From Sphingobium sp. DEHP117 (GTDB taxonomy: Bacteria; Pseudomonadota; Alphaproteobacteria; Sphingomonadales; Sphingomonadaceae), in NCBI RefSeq assembly GCF_030867385.1, contig NZ_JAPFBJ010000001.1, positions 124,001 to 188,000 of the forward strand: a stretch of 64,000 nucleotides of DNA, in the 5' to 3' direction. The position numbers and the translations under genes were made by a program. Shown here in pieces: positions 8,864-18,516 of this stretch. The notes under the pieces were generated by a model. That model saw only the letters and a program-made list of their open reading frames with translations, did no database searches and was not told the DNA's origin. The first letter of the stretch is position 1. Each line of letters starts with the position of its first letter.

Positions 8864-9445
8864 GCCTGCAGGAAAATGAGATGAAAGCTGGTGGGCATCC
8901 CCCACCACGTGCACATTGTCGCCTGGGGCGATGTCGAGTACGGTAACCTCATGGTGAGGAAAAAGAGCCGATCGGTCTACTGCGGAGCGTGCTCGGCCGC
9001 CTATGTCGAGCATGGTCGAAAAGCCTGGCGCTTGAAGGCGCTGCAGAAAACGTCCGTGCAGTTCGGCCGTCGAAACATTTGCTAATCGGCGGCTCATCAT
9101 CTCATCAAAATCATATGCGACTTGTTTTCCGTCGGAAGTATGGAAGATAAGCCGTCCACCAGCTGGGAAAGACGAGGTGGATTTGATGATCTGGCATCTG
9201 AATCCCTTGTCTGGGCCTAGCGCCAATACGCCACCATGAGGGAGCCCGACTTCTGCTCGAAAAAATTCTATATCGAGATGCTCGAAGTTCACAGCGACCA
9301 AAGATGAGTCAGGGCAATGGAACCACCCATTAATATACAAGAAATCATGGAATTTAGCGGCGGCATCAATTTCCGCCATGGTTCCGTGGGCAACTTGCGA
9401 TTTGCCTCGCAGCCTTTGAAAGATCGAGCGCGTTGTCTTTATCAT
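8860..9445 (-). pseudogene. Broken methyltransferase, N-terminal piece
   Basis: This piece begins MIKTTRSIFQRLRG and contains an N-terminal beta-rich module (LYINGWFHCP, about residues 35-110) followed by the start of a class I methyltransferase: TMLDIGGRARS (motif I) and VTVLDIAPGD. The frame runs into the second insertion element after ..HFPAGS. The rebuilt 327-residue enzyme would have been a small SAM-dependent methyltransferase. It lies 96 bases downstream of the RTX-like gene on the same strand and may have been co-transcribed with it. No other frame damage is seen, so inactivation is probably recent. Confidence 0.85.
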
Positions 9446-9541
9446 AATTGGATAGTTCCCCCGTCTACGCAGTTAGGCATAGGCGGCGAACATTTTTCAA
9501 TCAACTGAATTGCCTTTAGGATTGCAGCATAGAATGCTTGG

Positions 9542-12500
9542 CTAAACAAACACATCGCCCACCAGCGTGCCTTGAGTGTTATAGGTGAGTACATGCTGGT
9601 TCCAGCTTTGGGTATTGTCCTGATCGAAGTCGACGAGGATGCGGGAGCCATCGTCATAGTTGCGGTCCCACAGGTCGATACGGGCCTGGGTGTCGAAATA
9701 GAGCAGCTCGTTGGCAAGGTTTGAGGCATTGGCCTGGTCGTAGTCGATGACGACGCGGCTGCCATCGTCATAGTTCTGGTCCCAGCGGTCGAGACGGCCC
9801 TGGTTGTCGTAATAGACGAGGCTGGAGGAGAGGGCGGACGCATTGGCCTGATCATAATCGATGACCACGCGGCTGCCATTGTCGTAGTTCTGGTCCCAGA
9901 GGTCGATCCTGCTCTGGCTGTCGTAATAGACGAGGTCGACCGAGAAGGCGGTGGCGTTGGCCTGATCATAGTTGATCAGCACCCGGCTGCCATTGTCGAG
10001 ATAGCGATCCCACAGGTCGAGCCGGCCTTGCGTGTCATAGGTGATCAGTTCGGACGAGAGCGGGTCCACATTGGCTTCGTCATAGTTGATGACCTGATGG
10101 CTGCCATCATCGAAATAGCGGTCCCACAGGTCGAGGCGGGCCTGCGCATCATAATAGATGATCTCCGACGACAGGCTCGATGCATTGGCCTGATCATAGT
10201 TGATGATGACATGGCGGCCATCGTCATAGAGCTGATCCCACAGATCAAACCGGTTCTGGCTGTCGAAATACAGCCCCTGTGAGGCCAGCGCGCTCGCATT
10301 GGCGGGGTCGTAGTTGAAGATCACCCGGCTGGCATCATCATTGACCTGATCGACCTGGACCAGCCGATCCAGCGTGTCGTAATAGCTCACCACCTGAGCA
10401 GTCCCGTTCGCATTGCCGGGATCCAGAACCACAGATACGCGGCTGTTGTCGTCATAAAGGGTCGAGTAGTCGACAAGCTGCAACGACAGATTATAGGTCT
10501 GGATCTGGCGCGACCAGTTCTGGTTGCCGGCATTGTCGTTGGTCTCGATCTCCAGCAGCTCAAAACCCTGTGCCGCATAGTTGAACGAGGGGATCGCTAT
10601 CCCATCCTTAATCACAAGACGATCAATACCAGCCCCGCCCGTGATGTTTGCACCATTGTCAGTGGCATCCCAGTACACCCGGTCATCGCCGTCGCCACCA
10701 GAAAGGGTGTCGGCATGAGACGTTCCTTTGATCGTATCGTTCCCCGTCGAGCCATTGATGGTCACCGTAATTGGCGCAGTCTCAAACTGCCAGCCAGAGA
10801 GATCAGTCGTACCAGCAGATGTCGCATTGACAATCACGCTGCCCTTGCCACGCAAGAGTGCATTCGCGCCAAACGCCGCAGCGTGCGCAGCGTCAATCGT
10901 TAGCTGGGCGTCGTTAAATGAGGGCTGTGAGGGATTGGATGAGACCGCGGCTGGAACCAGCCATATTCCCTCAACGTTTGTAAGTGTGCCAGCGAAACTA
11001 ACGTTGCCCGTCACCTGAAGGTAATCGATCCCCGTTCCGCCGTCGAACGAATCGTCAGAATAATTCCCTTGCCCTATGGCCGAAAAAATTTCACTGACTA
11101 TCATCACATCGGTGCCGCCGCCGCCTGAGAGTTGATCAGCACCGGAAACGCCGCCGTTCAGAAATTCTGTATCATTGCCGCCCAGCAAGATATCATTGCC
11201 ACTAATGCTAAAAAGATACTCGACTCCGCTATGGTTCGTGTTGGCTTGTAGGGTCGACCCGCTAGATCCGTTTGCCGACAGGACCATGATATCCGAGTTC
11301 AACACCTGGGATGAACTCGTGGCAGGTGTGAGATCAAGGCTCCAATTGTTCCTAGTGATGTTTGGCATAGCGAAGGTGCCGGATGTCGGTGCATTGATTA
11401 TGACGATGTCTTGGCCGACGCTTCCAGTGACCGTCAGTCCTGCGTTATTCGTGATCTGCGCCATGGTGAAGTAAACGTTGATCATTGTTCCAGCGTTGGC
11501 TTCAAACTGAAGTTGCTCGAACCCAGATATCGTCGACTGTTTCAAATCCACAGTATATAACGGCGGAACGTCCTGTGTTGGTATTCCAAAGGCGGAAATA
11601 CGTAGTGTATCGGTTCCGGTGCCGCCATCGAATGAGCTATTTGCAAAGGGCAGGATGGGCTGCCCTTGGGCTCCAACGCTAGGCTCCGAACCAGTTACAA
11701 CAATAGTATCATTGCCTGTGCCGCCTGTGATTTGATCTGGCCCGCCCGCACCAGCAAAGATAAGGTCGTTGCCGCCCGTGCCATCAAATAGATCGCCGAA
11801 ATCACTACCAAAATACGTGTCGTCACTGCCAGTCCCCGGATCGTCGGAGCTTCCACCGCTTGCAATGAAAGATGCCTGCGACAATGATGCGAGTTGTGTA
11901 TTTTTTATCGTCAGGCTGTGTTGCACACCTCCATAAGGAAAACTTAGCACGGTATCCGCGCCGACCTGGCTCAGGAATGGCTTGAGCATGTCGAAATTCG
12001 CGACGACGTCAGGGACAGCAATAAGATCCTGGCCGATCGTGAAGTCCATTATGGTGTCATTGCCATAGCTTGCGGCAAATATATCATTGCCGCTACCGCC
12101 TGTTAGAACGTCGTTGCCGTCGTCGCCTTCGAGAATATCGTCACCTGCACCGCCTGATATCGTGTCGTTGCCAATATCGCCGTACAAATAGTCTGTAGTG
12201 GCCGAACCGATTATATTGTCATTGCCGGAGGTGCCATAGACTTCGAAGTCTATGGCAGAGCCCGCCGCAATCTGAATCGGGCTAGCGTCGAAGCTATTCC
12301 CCTCCATCGTGTACCAGATTGAGCCAGTACCTTCGATCAGACCTACATTAAATTGGTCTGCAACGGTTTCGGTGATATCCAAAATGGTCGCTTGGAAACT
12401 GGCACCCAAATTTGAAGGCTGTTGAGGCGGTAGAAGCCGTATCTGTTCAATCGACGAGACCGTGCCCAGAAAATTCACGTAGCCGCCAAACGACATGGTA

Positions 12501-13273
12501 TCAATGCCTGTGCCGCCATCGAAAGAGGAGGTAGAATAGGTATTGAACTGGCTGGGTGAATTAATGACATTAAAAAAGTCGTTGCCGCCGCCGCCCGATA
12601 GAGTGTCGTTTCCAGCCGTAGCGATAAGCACATCCTGACTGGAGCCGCCGAGCAAAGTGTCTCTGCCGTTGGGGTCGTTGCTACCTGCAAGCGCTTCCAA
12701 GCCGGTGTGCACGTCGGTTGCATGTAATGTATAATTGCCCGTTCCGACAGCCTGAAGCACCACGGAATCATTTAGTGTGGGTAATCCATTGACCGTAGTG
12801 TCAATGGTCCAGTTCGTCTTCGTGAAGCTAGGCATGGTATAAGAACCGGCGGCACCAGTTGTCAAAACGAGCACGTCCGATCCTGCGCCACCTTTAAGCT
12901 GCAAATTACTTGAAAAGCCAGCCGCAATTTGAGTAGTGGTCAGGATAGCCCATCTCGCCGAAGTGACCGTGGAATTGAAGTCTATGCCTTCGATTGAAGA
13001 AAATGTTGCATTCTGGAGCAGGTACAGGCCAACCGGGGTGTACGGACCAGTCAGAACTAGGGGCGAGGGCTGCAATTGCAGAGTATCGGTGCCGTTGCCG
13101 CCGTTGAATTGGTCATAGGGCCCGGTTCCAGATCCATCCACGGCGTCGAGCAGAAATACATCATTCCCGTCATTGCCGTTAAGGACGTCAACGCCACGGC
13201 CACCGTCCAGCGTGTCATCGCCGTTGGAGCCATTAAGAGTGTCATTACCTGTTGTCCCGGTGAACGTGCCCAT
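9542..13273 (-). CDS. RTX-like calcium-binding secreted protein with C-terminal 38-residue repeats
   Basis: This 1243-residue protein has no signal peptide. It starts MGTFTGTTGNDTLNGS, at an ATG preceded by GGGGAAGAG at good spacing, nine codons inside the longest frame. Hemolysin-type nonapeptide repeats (GGxGxDxL) occur in several blocks: near residues 8-45, 215-235, 365-410, 490-535, 700-720 and 860-880, separated by beta-rich stretches. The last 310 residues are tandem 38-residue repeats and the chain ends GDVFV. RTX repeats bind calcium outside the cell, and an acidic residue followed by hydrophobic ones at the C-terminus is typical of type I secretion substrates. A type I exporter lies at 59.3-62.8 kb. 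No enzymatic domain is recognised; a surface or adhesion role is likely. Confidence 0.85.
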   Translation of the reverse strand: MGTFTGTTGNDTLNGSNGDDTLDGGRGVDVLNGNDGNDVFLLDAVDGSGTGPYDQFNGGNGTDTLQLQPSPLVLTGPYTPVGLYLLQNATFSSIEGIDFNSTVTSARWAILTTTQIAAGFSSNLQLKGGAGSDVLVLTTGAAGSYTMPSFTKTNWTIDTTVNGLPTLNDSVVLQAVGTGNYTLHATDVHTGLEALAGSNDPNGRDTLLGGSSQDVLIATAGNDTLSGGGGNDFFNVINSPSQFNTYSTSSFDGGTGIDTMSFGGYVNFLGTVSSIEQIRLLPPQQPSNLGASFQATILDITETVADQFNVGLIEGTGSIWYTMEGNSFDASPIQIAAGSAIDFEVYGTSGNDNIIGSATTDYLYGDIGNDTISGGAGDDILEGDDGNDVLTGGSGNDIFAASYGNDTIMDFTIGQDLIAVPDVVANFDMLKPFLSQVGADTVLSFPYGGVQHSLTIKNTQLASLSQASFIASGGSSDDPGTGSDDTYFGSDFGDLFDGTGGNDLIFAGAGGPDQITGGTGNDTIVVTGSEPSVGAQGQPILPFANSSFDGGTGTDTLRISAFGIPTQDVPPLYTVDLKQSTISGFEQLQFEANAGTMINVYFTMAQITNNAGLTVTGSVGQDIVIINAPTSGTFAMPNITRNNWSLDLTPATSSSQVLNSDIMVLSANGSSGSTLQANTNHSGVEYLFSISGNDILLGGNDTEFLNGGVSGADQLSGGGGTDVMIVSEIFSAIGQGNYSDDSFDGGTGIDYLQVTGNVSFAGTLTNVEGIWLVPAAVSSNPSQPSFNDAQLTIDAAHAAAFGANALLRGKGSVIVNATSAGTTDLSGWQFETAPITVTINGSTGNDTIKGTSHADTLSGGDGDDRVYWDATDNGANITGGAGIDRLVIKDGIAIPSFNYAAQGFELLEIETNDNAGNQNWSRQIQTYNLSLQLVDYSTLYDDNSRVSVVLDPGNANGTAQVVSYYDTLDRLVQVDQVNDDASRVIFNYDPANASALASQGLYFDSQNRFDLWDQLYDDGRHVIINYDQANASSLSSEIIYYDAQARLDLWDRYFDDGSHQVINYDEANVDPLSSELITYDTQGRLDLWDRYLDNGSRVLINYDQANATAFSVDLVYYDSQSRIDLWDQNYDNGSRVVIDYDQANASALSSSLVYYDNQGRLDRWDQNYDDGSRVVIDYDQANASNLANELLYFDTQARIDLWDRNYDDGSRILVDFDQDNTQSWNQHVLTYNTQGTLVGDVFV
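9686..10369 (-). repeat. Six tandem 114-bp coding repeats (38 residues each)
   Basis: Inside the RTX-like gene, six consecutive 38-residue units follow the pattern xRxDLWDxxYDDGSR, then VxIxYDxANAS, then about 16 residues ending LxYYDxQ. A degenerate unit precedes them (about 10370-10489) and a partial one follows to the end of the protein. Units differ at many positions, so they are diverged protein repeats rather than fresh DNA copies. The YD-rich, G-x-R pattern recalls the YD/RHS repeat idea, but the period is longer. Confidence 0.85.
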
Positions 13274-13555
13274 AATCTCTTCCCCTAGATTTCGACTCAA
13301 GGTTAACTTTAGATTGATCTAGAGAGCAATTGATGTTTTTGGCAACTGTGTATGCCAGTCTCATGTCCAATATCGAGACGAAATACTTCGCTGTAACCTA
13401 TAAAACGGTGGCGATTGGAAAAATTTTAACAAGATTTCAAAGCGCTTAGTCCTGTATTTCTGGTAACCCATACGGCATAACTGAAAGACTAAATTGAAGG
13501 AAGCTCAGGCCGCAAGATGTTAGTGCTGACCTGTGATAACTGATTCTAGGCCGTT
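13274..13555. promoter_or_regulatory. Intergenic region upstream of the RTX-like gene
   Basis: This is a 282-base AT-rich stretch between manC (ending 13556) and the RTX-like gene start. It should hold the promoter for the minus-strand RTX gene. A clean ribosome binding site (GGGGAAGAG) lies just before its ATG. No convincing -35/-10 pair, operator or terminator was found by eye. Confidence 0.4.
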
Positions 13556-14992
13556 TCAACTCCTCGCGTACCGGTCCTCATAGCGCACGATATCATCCTC
13601 GCCGAGATAGGCGCCGGTCTGCACCTCGATCATCTCGACCGGGATCTTGCCGGGATTTTCGAGCCGGTGCACCGCGCCCAGCGGCACATAGACGGACTCG
13701 TTCGCGCTCACCAGCTTGCTGAAATCGCCGATCGTCACCTGCGCAGTGCCGCCGACGACGATCCAGTGCTCCGCGCGATGGGTGTGGCTCTGGAGCGAGA
13801 GCGCTTGGCCCGGATTGACGACAATGCGCTTCACCTGAAAGCCGTTGCCGACTGCGAGGCTCTCGAACCAGCCCCATGGGCGCATGTCGCGCGGCATCGC
13901 CTCGCCTTGCCTAATGCCGCGCTCCTTGAGGCTCTTCACCGCCTCGCCCACGCGCTGGCTCGCGGATTTGGGCGCCACCAGCACCGCGTCCGGCATGGCG
14001 ACGACGATCATCTCCTCCAGCCCGATGCCGACGAGCTCAAGCCCGCCCGCCTCAGAGCGCAGCATCGTGTTGCTGCAATCAATCGCGGTCGCCTGCACCG
14101 AACAGACATTCCCTTGCGCATCCGGTCCGCTTTCCTGCCATACGCTCTTCCAGTCGCCAAGGTCTGACCAGCCAGCGGAAAAGGGCATGACGGCGAGGTT
14201 CGAGGCCTTCTCCATGATGGCATAGTCGATCGAGATCGCCTGTGCACTGCCCCAGGCCTGCGCACCGAGGCGGGTGAAGCCGAGATCGGTGGCGCCAGTT
14301 TCTACCGCGGCGCTGATGGCGTCCAGCAATTCCGGCGCATGGGCGCGGTAGGCCTCGATGATAGCGCTTACGGAGAAGAGGAAAATCCCCGCGTTCCAGA
14401 GATAGCGGCCGGAGGCGAGCATCTCTGCCGCGCGCTCCGCATCCGGCTTTTCGACAAAGCGGACGAGCGACTGTGGCTCGGCTGCCGAGCGGGCCGCCGG
14501 GTCGGTCAGCTCCAGATAGCCATAGCCGGTCTCGGGCCGCGTCGGCTCGATCCCGAAGGTGACGAGATCGCCCGCATCCGCCCTCCCGGCGGCGGCGCGC
14601 ACTGTTGCGCGGAAGGCACCCGCGTCGGGGATCAGATGATCGGACGGCAGGATCAGCATCAGCGCGTCGGGCGCCTGTTGCGCAAGCGCGAGCGCGGCGG
14701 CGAGTACCGCGGGCGCGGTGTTGCGCCCGTCCGGCTCGATCAGCACGGCAGCGGGCTTTTGCCCCACTGCGTCAAGCTGTTCCAGCACGATGAAGCGAAA
14801 GGGGTCACCGGTTACCACCAGCGGCGGAGCAAAGCCTTCGCCACAGGCAAGGGTGGCGGCGCGCTGAAACAGGCTGGTCTCGCCCATCAGCTCTGCAAAC
14901 TGCTTGGGAAAACTCTTGCGAGACAGCGGCCACAGCCGTGTGCCCGAGCCGCCACAGAGAATGACGGGATAGATGTGGGAATGGGTCGTCAT
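13556..14992 (-). CDS. manC: Mannose-1-phosphate guanylyltransferase / mannose-6-phosphate isomerase
   Basis: The product is 478 residues from the ATG at 14992. This start puts the pyrophosphorylase signature GGSGTRLWPLSR at residues 14-25, as in the family, and gives the usual 470-480 length; the open frame upstream is unlikely to be coding. The N-terminal domain makes GDP-mannose from mannose-1-phosphate and GTP. The C-terminal cupin part (EHWIVVGGTAQV, then LGAVHRLENPG) is the type II phosphomannose isomerase domain. It provides GDP-mannose for surface polysaccharide or glycoprotein assembly in the cytoplasm, which fits the glycosyltransferases in the window and the adjacent export lipoprotein. 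Confidence 0.95.
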   Translation of the reverse strand: MTTHSHIYPVILCGGSGTRLWPLSRKSFPKQFAELMGETSLFQRAATLACGEGFAPPLVVTGDPFRFIVLEQLDAVGQKPAAVLIEPDGRNTAPAVLAAALALAQQAPDALMLILPSDHLIPDAGAFRATVRAAAGRADAGDLVTFGIEPTRPETGYGYLELTDPAARSAAEPQSLVRFVEKPDAERAAEMLASGRYLWNAGIFLFSVSAIIEAYRAHAPELLDAISAAVETGATDLGFTRLGAQAWGSAQAISIDYAIMEKASNLAVMPFSAGWSDLGDWKSVWQESGPDAQGNVCSVQATAIDCSNTMLRSEAGGLELVGIGLEEMIVVAMPDAVLVAPKSASQRVGEAVKSLKERGIRQGEAMPRDMRPWGWFESLAVGNGFQVKRIVVNPGQALSLQSHTHRAEHWIVVGGTAQVTIGDFSKLVSANESVYVPLGAVHRLENPGKIPVEMIEVQTGAYLGEDDIVRYEDRYARS

Positions 14993-15318
14993 AAGAATGG
15001 ATATGCCCCTTGAAGTAATCGTCCGCAGCCGCATGCCTATCCACCTCAACGCGATAAGCCAACAGCGATATTTGGTTTGGTAGAATTTGCGGGTCCCGAT
15101 CGTTTCCTGATTCGCATGCCCTTTGGCGCACGCATGAGGCAGGACTGTTACGCCGGGCGATGTCATCGCGCCCACAGATGTATTCAAGAGTGACAAACGC
15201 CCGCCTGCAGTTATAGAGAACTGCGCGCGGTCGATGGCATTGGCAGAGCCGCACCGAGCGGAAGTACGAAGTGCCGGCAAGAGTGGTGATTGGTGACAGG
15301 TTTCCTCAAGGGCTCAAG
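14993..15318. promoter_or_regulatory. Divergent intergenic region between manC and the export lipoprotein gene
   Basis: About 326 bases separate the two divergent starts, so both promoters should lie here. Open frames that extend into it from each side are judged non-coding. I see no clear palindrome, riboswitch or RNA gene. Confidence 0.35.
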
Positions 15319-16509
15319 ATGACAGCTATATTCCATTCTAAGGCACACAGATGGATGCGTTCCGGATTATATTGGGCCCTGCCGCTATCCGTTGCGCTGG
15401 CTGGATGTACATCTTCCGGACCTTCGGCGCGAGCGGTAAAAAGCGCGGAAAACCAGGCCGTTGCCAACGCTGATATCAAGATTGTCGACGTGACCGACGC
15501 TGTTGCACGTCAGGTGATCGCCAGCAGTCGCTCCGCGCTTTTTTCGGAAGCTCTGGGCGATGGCTATCCGGTGGGGGCAATTGTCGGCAAGGGTGATGTG
15601 CTCGACATAGCAATCTGGGAAGCGCCGCCCGCCGCATTGTTCGGAGCGGCCGGCGGAGACGCGCGGCTCTCGTCATCCAGCTCCACCGCGCGCGGAACCT
15701 CGCTGCCGGAGCAGATGGTGAACAGCGATGGTCGCATCACCATCCCGTTCGCCGGCTCCATTCCCGCTGCTGGGCGCACGCCGCAGCAGATAGAGCGTGA
15801 TATCGCGGGGCGCCTCAAGGGCATGGCGCATCAGCCCCAGGTGATCATTCGGCTCGTGCGCAACGCCACGTCGAACGTCACCATTGTCGGCGATGTTACG
15901 AACAGCGCGCGCGTGCCCCTCACCGCCAAGGGTGAACGGTTGCTCGACATTCTGGCTGCGGCGGGCGGTGTGAAGCAGCCTGTGGGCAAGACGACGATCC
16001 AGATTACCCGCGGAGAGAAGGTCGCGTCGCTGCCGCTAGAGGCCGTCATCAAGGACCCGCAGCAGAATATCCGCCTCCAACCCGACGATGTGGTGACGGC
16101 CCTGTTCCAGCCCTACAGCTTCACGGCCCTGGGTGCGACAGGCACCAATGCCGAAATCAACTTCGAGGGCACCGGTATTACGTTGGTTCAGGCGCTCGGC
16201 AGGGTCGGCGGTCTGCAGGATCAGCGCGCCGATGTGAAGGGCGTATTCGTCTTCCGGCTTGAGGAACCGTCCGCGCTCGATCCCGCGATTGCGAACGGCG
16301 CGCAAACGACGCCCGATGGCAAGATCCCGGTCATTTATCGTGTTGATATGAAGAACCCGGCGACCTTCTTCATCGCACAGGGTTTCCCGATCCGCAACAG
16401 GGACGTGCTCTACGTGTCGAACGCGCCGCTCGCGGATATGCAGAAGTTCGTGAACATCATCGCGTCAGTCGTCTATCCGATCATCGCCGTCCAGAACGCG
16501 ACGAAATAG
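15319..16509 (+). CDS. Polysaccharide export lipoprotein (Wza/BexD family)
   Basis: This 396-residue protein starts at the ATG at 15319, 16 codons inside the longest frame, which gives a proper lipoprotein signal: positive residues, a hydrophobic run and the lipobox LAGC with Cys30. The body has the polysaccharide biosynthesis/export domain (GDVLDIAIWE, then VNSDGRITIPFAGSI) and later SLBB-type segments around VTIVGDVTNSARVPL and the GITLVQALGRVGG stretch. Wza-type proteins form the outer membrane channel for capsule or exopolysaccharide. The neighbouring manC fits this role, but no Wzc-like kinase or polymerase is present nearby. It ends about 20 bases from a convergent TonB-dependent receptor. 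Confidence 0.93.
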   Translation: MTAIFHSKAHRWMRSGLYWALPLSVALAGCTSSGPSARAVKSAENQAVANADIKIVDVTDAVARQVIASSRSALFSEALGDGYPVGAIVGKGDVLDIAIWEAPPAALFGAAGGDARLSSSSSTARGTSLPEQMVNSDGRITIPFAGSIPAAGRTPQQIERDIAGRLKGMAHQPQVIIRLVRNATSNVTIVGDVTNSARVPLTAKGERLLDILAAAGGVKQPVGKTTIQITRGEKVASLPLEAVIKDPQQNIRLQPDDVVTALFQPYSFTALGATGTNAEINFEGTGITLVQALGRVGGLQDQRADVKGVFVFRLEEPSALDPAIANGAQTTPDGKIPVIYRVDMKNPATFFIAQGFPIRNRDVLYVSNAPLADMQKFVNIIASVVYPIIAVQNATK

Positions 16510-16530
16510 CGGAGAGCCGTTTACGCCGCT

Positions 16531-18516
16531 CTAACGCGCGAACTGCACTCCGACCCAGATCGTGCGCGGGGTGCCGAGATCGATCGAGCCGCCCGCATTG
16601 CGTGTAATGACCGCCTTGTCGAACAGGTTCTCGACCCGGCCTACCAGCGATGCGCCATGCCCCAGCGGAAGGCTCGCGGTGCCATCGACAGTGAGCGCGC
16701 CCGGCAGGGCGTCGGTCTGGAGATCGTCCTCATATTGCTTGCCGACATAGCGCAGGGTTGCGGAGAGTGACGGGCCGCGCGCGGGCGCCCATGCGAGGGT
16801 AGCACTCGCCGCATGGGCGGGGGTTTGCGCCGGGCGGAAGCCGTCGAACTGCTGCCCCGGCGCTCTGACCTTACTGTCGGTATAGGCATAGCTCGCGGAG
16901 AGGGAGGCATCGCCCCGCCGCGCGCTGGCATTGAGCTCTATACCCTTCGCCACGATCGCATCGACATTCTGGCGCCTGCGCGTTGTGGTATTGACGGTGA
17001 CGTTGGCAATGGCTTTTTCCACGTGGATTAAGAAGGCGCTTGCCGAAAGCGTGACGCCGCCCGCCGGTTTCACGTCAAAACCCGCTTCAAAACCCTTGAG
17101 CGTCTCCGGTTTCAGGGCGGGATTCGCCTGTGTGGTGATGGGAAACACGACAAATCCGCGATAAAGCTCGTTCAAAGTCGGCAGGCGAAAGCCGGTATAG
17201 GCAGCGGCGCGGACGCTTGCCGCCTCGCTTAGCCGCAGCAGCGCACCGCCGCGAAAACTCACCCTCCAGTCCTTGCGGTCGACATAGCCGATATGGGTCA
17301 GCACGCCCGCCGGGCTGGTGCTGTCGTTGAACCCGTTGCGGATGCTCCAGCGATCCGCCCGCGCGCCGCCGGTCAGGATCAGCCGGCCCAAGGTCCAGTC
17401 GTCCTCGATGAAGAAGCCCGTCGTGGTCTGGTCGCCGCCCGCATGGCGATGCGCGGTCGCAAGGCCGGTGACGGTGCTATAGGGATCTTCATACATGTCG
17501 CCGGTAGCATAGCGCGTGTCCGCGCCGATGCGCAGCACATGGGCCTTGCCGACTGGCGGGCGCAGCTCGATCTTGCCGCCAATGCCGGTGGACGGCGTCT
17601 TGCGCTGGTCGAGCGTCTTGCGGAAATTCGTCGCGCTGATCACAACATTGCCGAAATCGCGCGCCTGCACATAGGCGAGCGCATCCACCTGCCAGGAACC
17701 CCGTCCGATAAGGCGGATGCTGGCGTCCATGCCCTCGCTGCGGCTGTCGGCCCCGGCAAAGCGCAGGGTGCGGTCGTCGCGAAACACGGTTGCGTGCGCC
17801 TGCAGCTCGAAATCGGTGCGCAGCGGCACGGCCGCGCGCACGGAGGTGGACCAGCTTTCGTAACGCGCGGTCACGCTGGCGCTTACGCGCTGGTTCTCCG
17901 GCGTCGTCCAGAATCCGTCGCCCCGATCCCACCGGCCTGAGATGGAGACGAACCCCGCGCCCAGATTGGGGGAGAAGGAGGCGGACAGCTCGCTCGCATC
18001 GCGGCTGCCATAAAAGGCGCTCGCCGAGAGGAGCGGCAGGTCTGCGCGCGTCGCGCTGGCGAGCTCGATCGTGCCCGCCACCGCCCCCGCGCCGAACGCG
18101 CCGACGCCACCACCGCGCGTGATGCGAATGAGCGAGAGCCGCTCCGGCACCAGCGCATTGAAGGGGATATAGCCAAAAAAGGGATCGGCGACGGGTATGC
18201 CGTCCAGCAGCACCAAAGTGCGGCTCGAAGCGTTGCCGCCCAGCGCCCGCACCGTCGCGCCCTGTGCCGAAGGATTGGCGGAGCGGCTGTCGGAGCGGCG
18301 GAACTGCTGAAATCCCGCAACGTCAGCCAATATCGTCTCGATCCGCCCCGATGCGCTGTTCGTCAGACGGTCGCGGTCGATCGTGACCGAGCCATAAGCC
18401 GGTGTCGCGGGCGGGAGCGGGAGCACGCCACCCAATACGACGATAGTGCTGTTTTCCTGCGCGGCGGCAGGCAGTGCGCATCCCAGCGCGGCGAGGGCGA
18501 TAATATATCTTGGCAT
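16531..18516 (-). CDS. TonB-dependent outer membrane receptor
   Basis: This 661-residue protein has a signal peptide ending near AAAQ, a plug domain (ILADVAGFQQFRRSDSR, then LLDGIPVADPFFGYIPF, then ITRGGGVGAFGAGAVAGTIE) and a C-terminal beta barrel with many alternating aromatic strands. Its size and plug are closest to BtuB-like and small siderophore receptors. It imports a substrate across the outer membrane using TonB energy; the substrate is unknown. No cobalamin riboswitch was recognised in the 144 bases upstream. The C-terminus ends VQFAR rather than in an aromatic residue, slightly unusual for a barrel. Confidence 0.92.
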   Translation of the reverse strand: MPRYIIALAALGCALPAAAQENSTIVVLGGVLPLPPATPAYGSVTIDRDRLTNSASGRIETILADVAGFQQFRRSDSRSANPSAQGATVRALGGNASSRTLVLLDGIPVADPFFGYIPFNALVPERLSLIRITRGGGVGAFGAGAVAGTIELASATRADLPLLSASAFYGSRDASELSASFSPNLGAGFVSISGRWDRGDGFWTTPENQRVSASVTARYESWSTSVRAAVPLRTDFELQAHATVFRDDRTLRFAGADSRSEGMDASIRLIGRGSWQVDALAYVQARDFGNVVISATNFRKTLDQRKTPSTGIGGKIELRPPVGKAHVLRIGADTRYATGDMYEDPYSTVTGLATAHRHAGGDQTTTGFFIEDDWTLGRLILTGGARADRWSIRNGFNDSTSPAGVLTHIGYVDRKDWRVSFRGGALLRLSEAASVRAAAYTGFRLPTLNELYRGFVVFPITTQANPALKPETLKGFEAGFDVKPAGGVTLSASAFLIHVEKAIANVTVNTTTRRRQNVDAIVAKGIELNASARRGDASLSASYAYTDSKVRAPGQQFDGFRPAQTPAHAASATLAWAPARGPSLSATLRYVGKQYEDDLQTDALPGALTVDGTASLPLGHGASLVGRVENLFDKAVITRNAGGSIDLGTPRTIWVGVQFAR

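Noticed and set aside
8891..9085. Plus-strand frame opposite the N-terminal methyltransferase piece
   Set aside because: The minus strand gives a rebuilt methyltransferase with motif I, so the plus-strand frame is a shadow.
9686..10489. Regularly spaced repeats that might be taken for a CRISPR array
   Set aside because: The period is 114 bases, the repeats are diverged, and they keep one reading frame throughout the RTX-like gene, so they are protein repeats.
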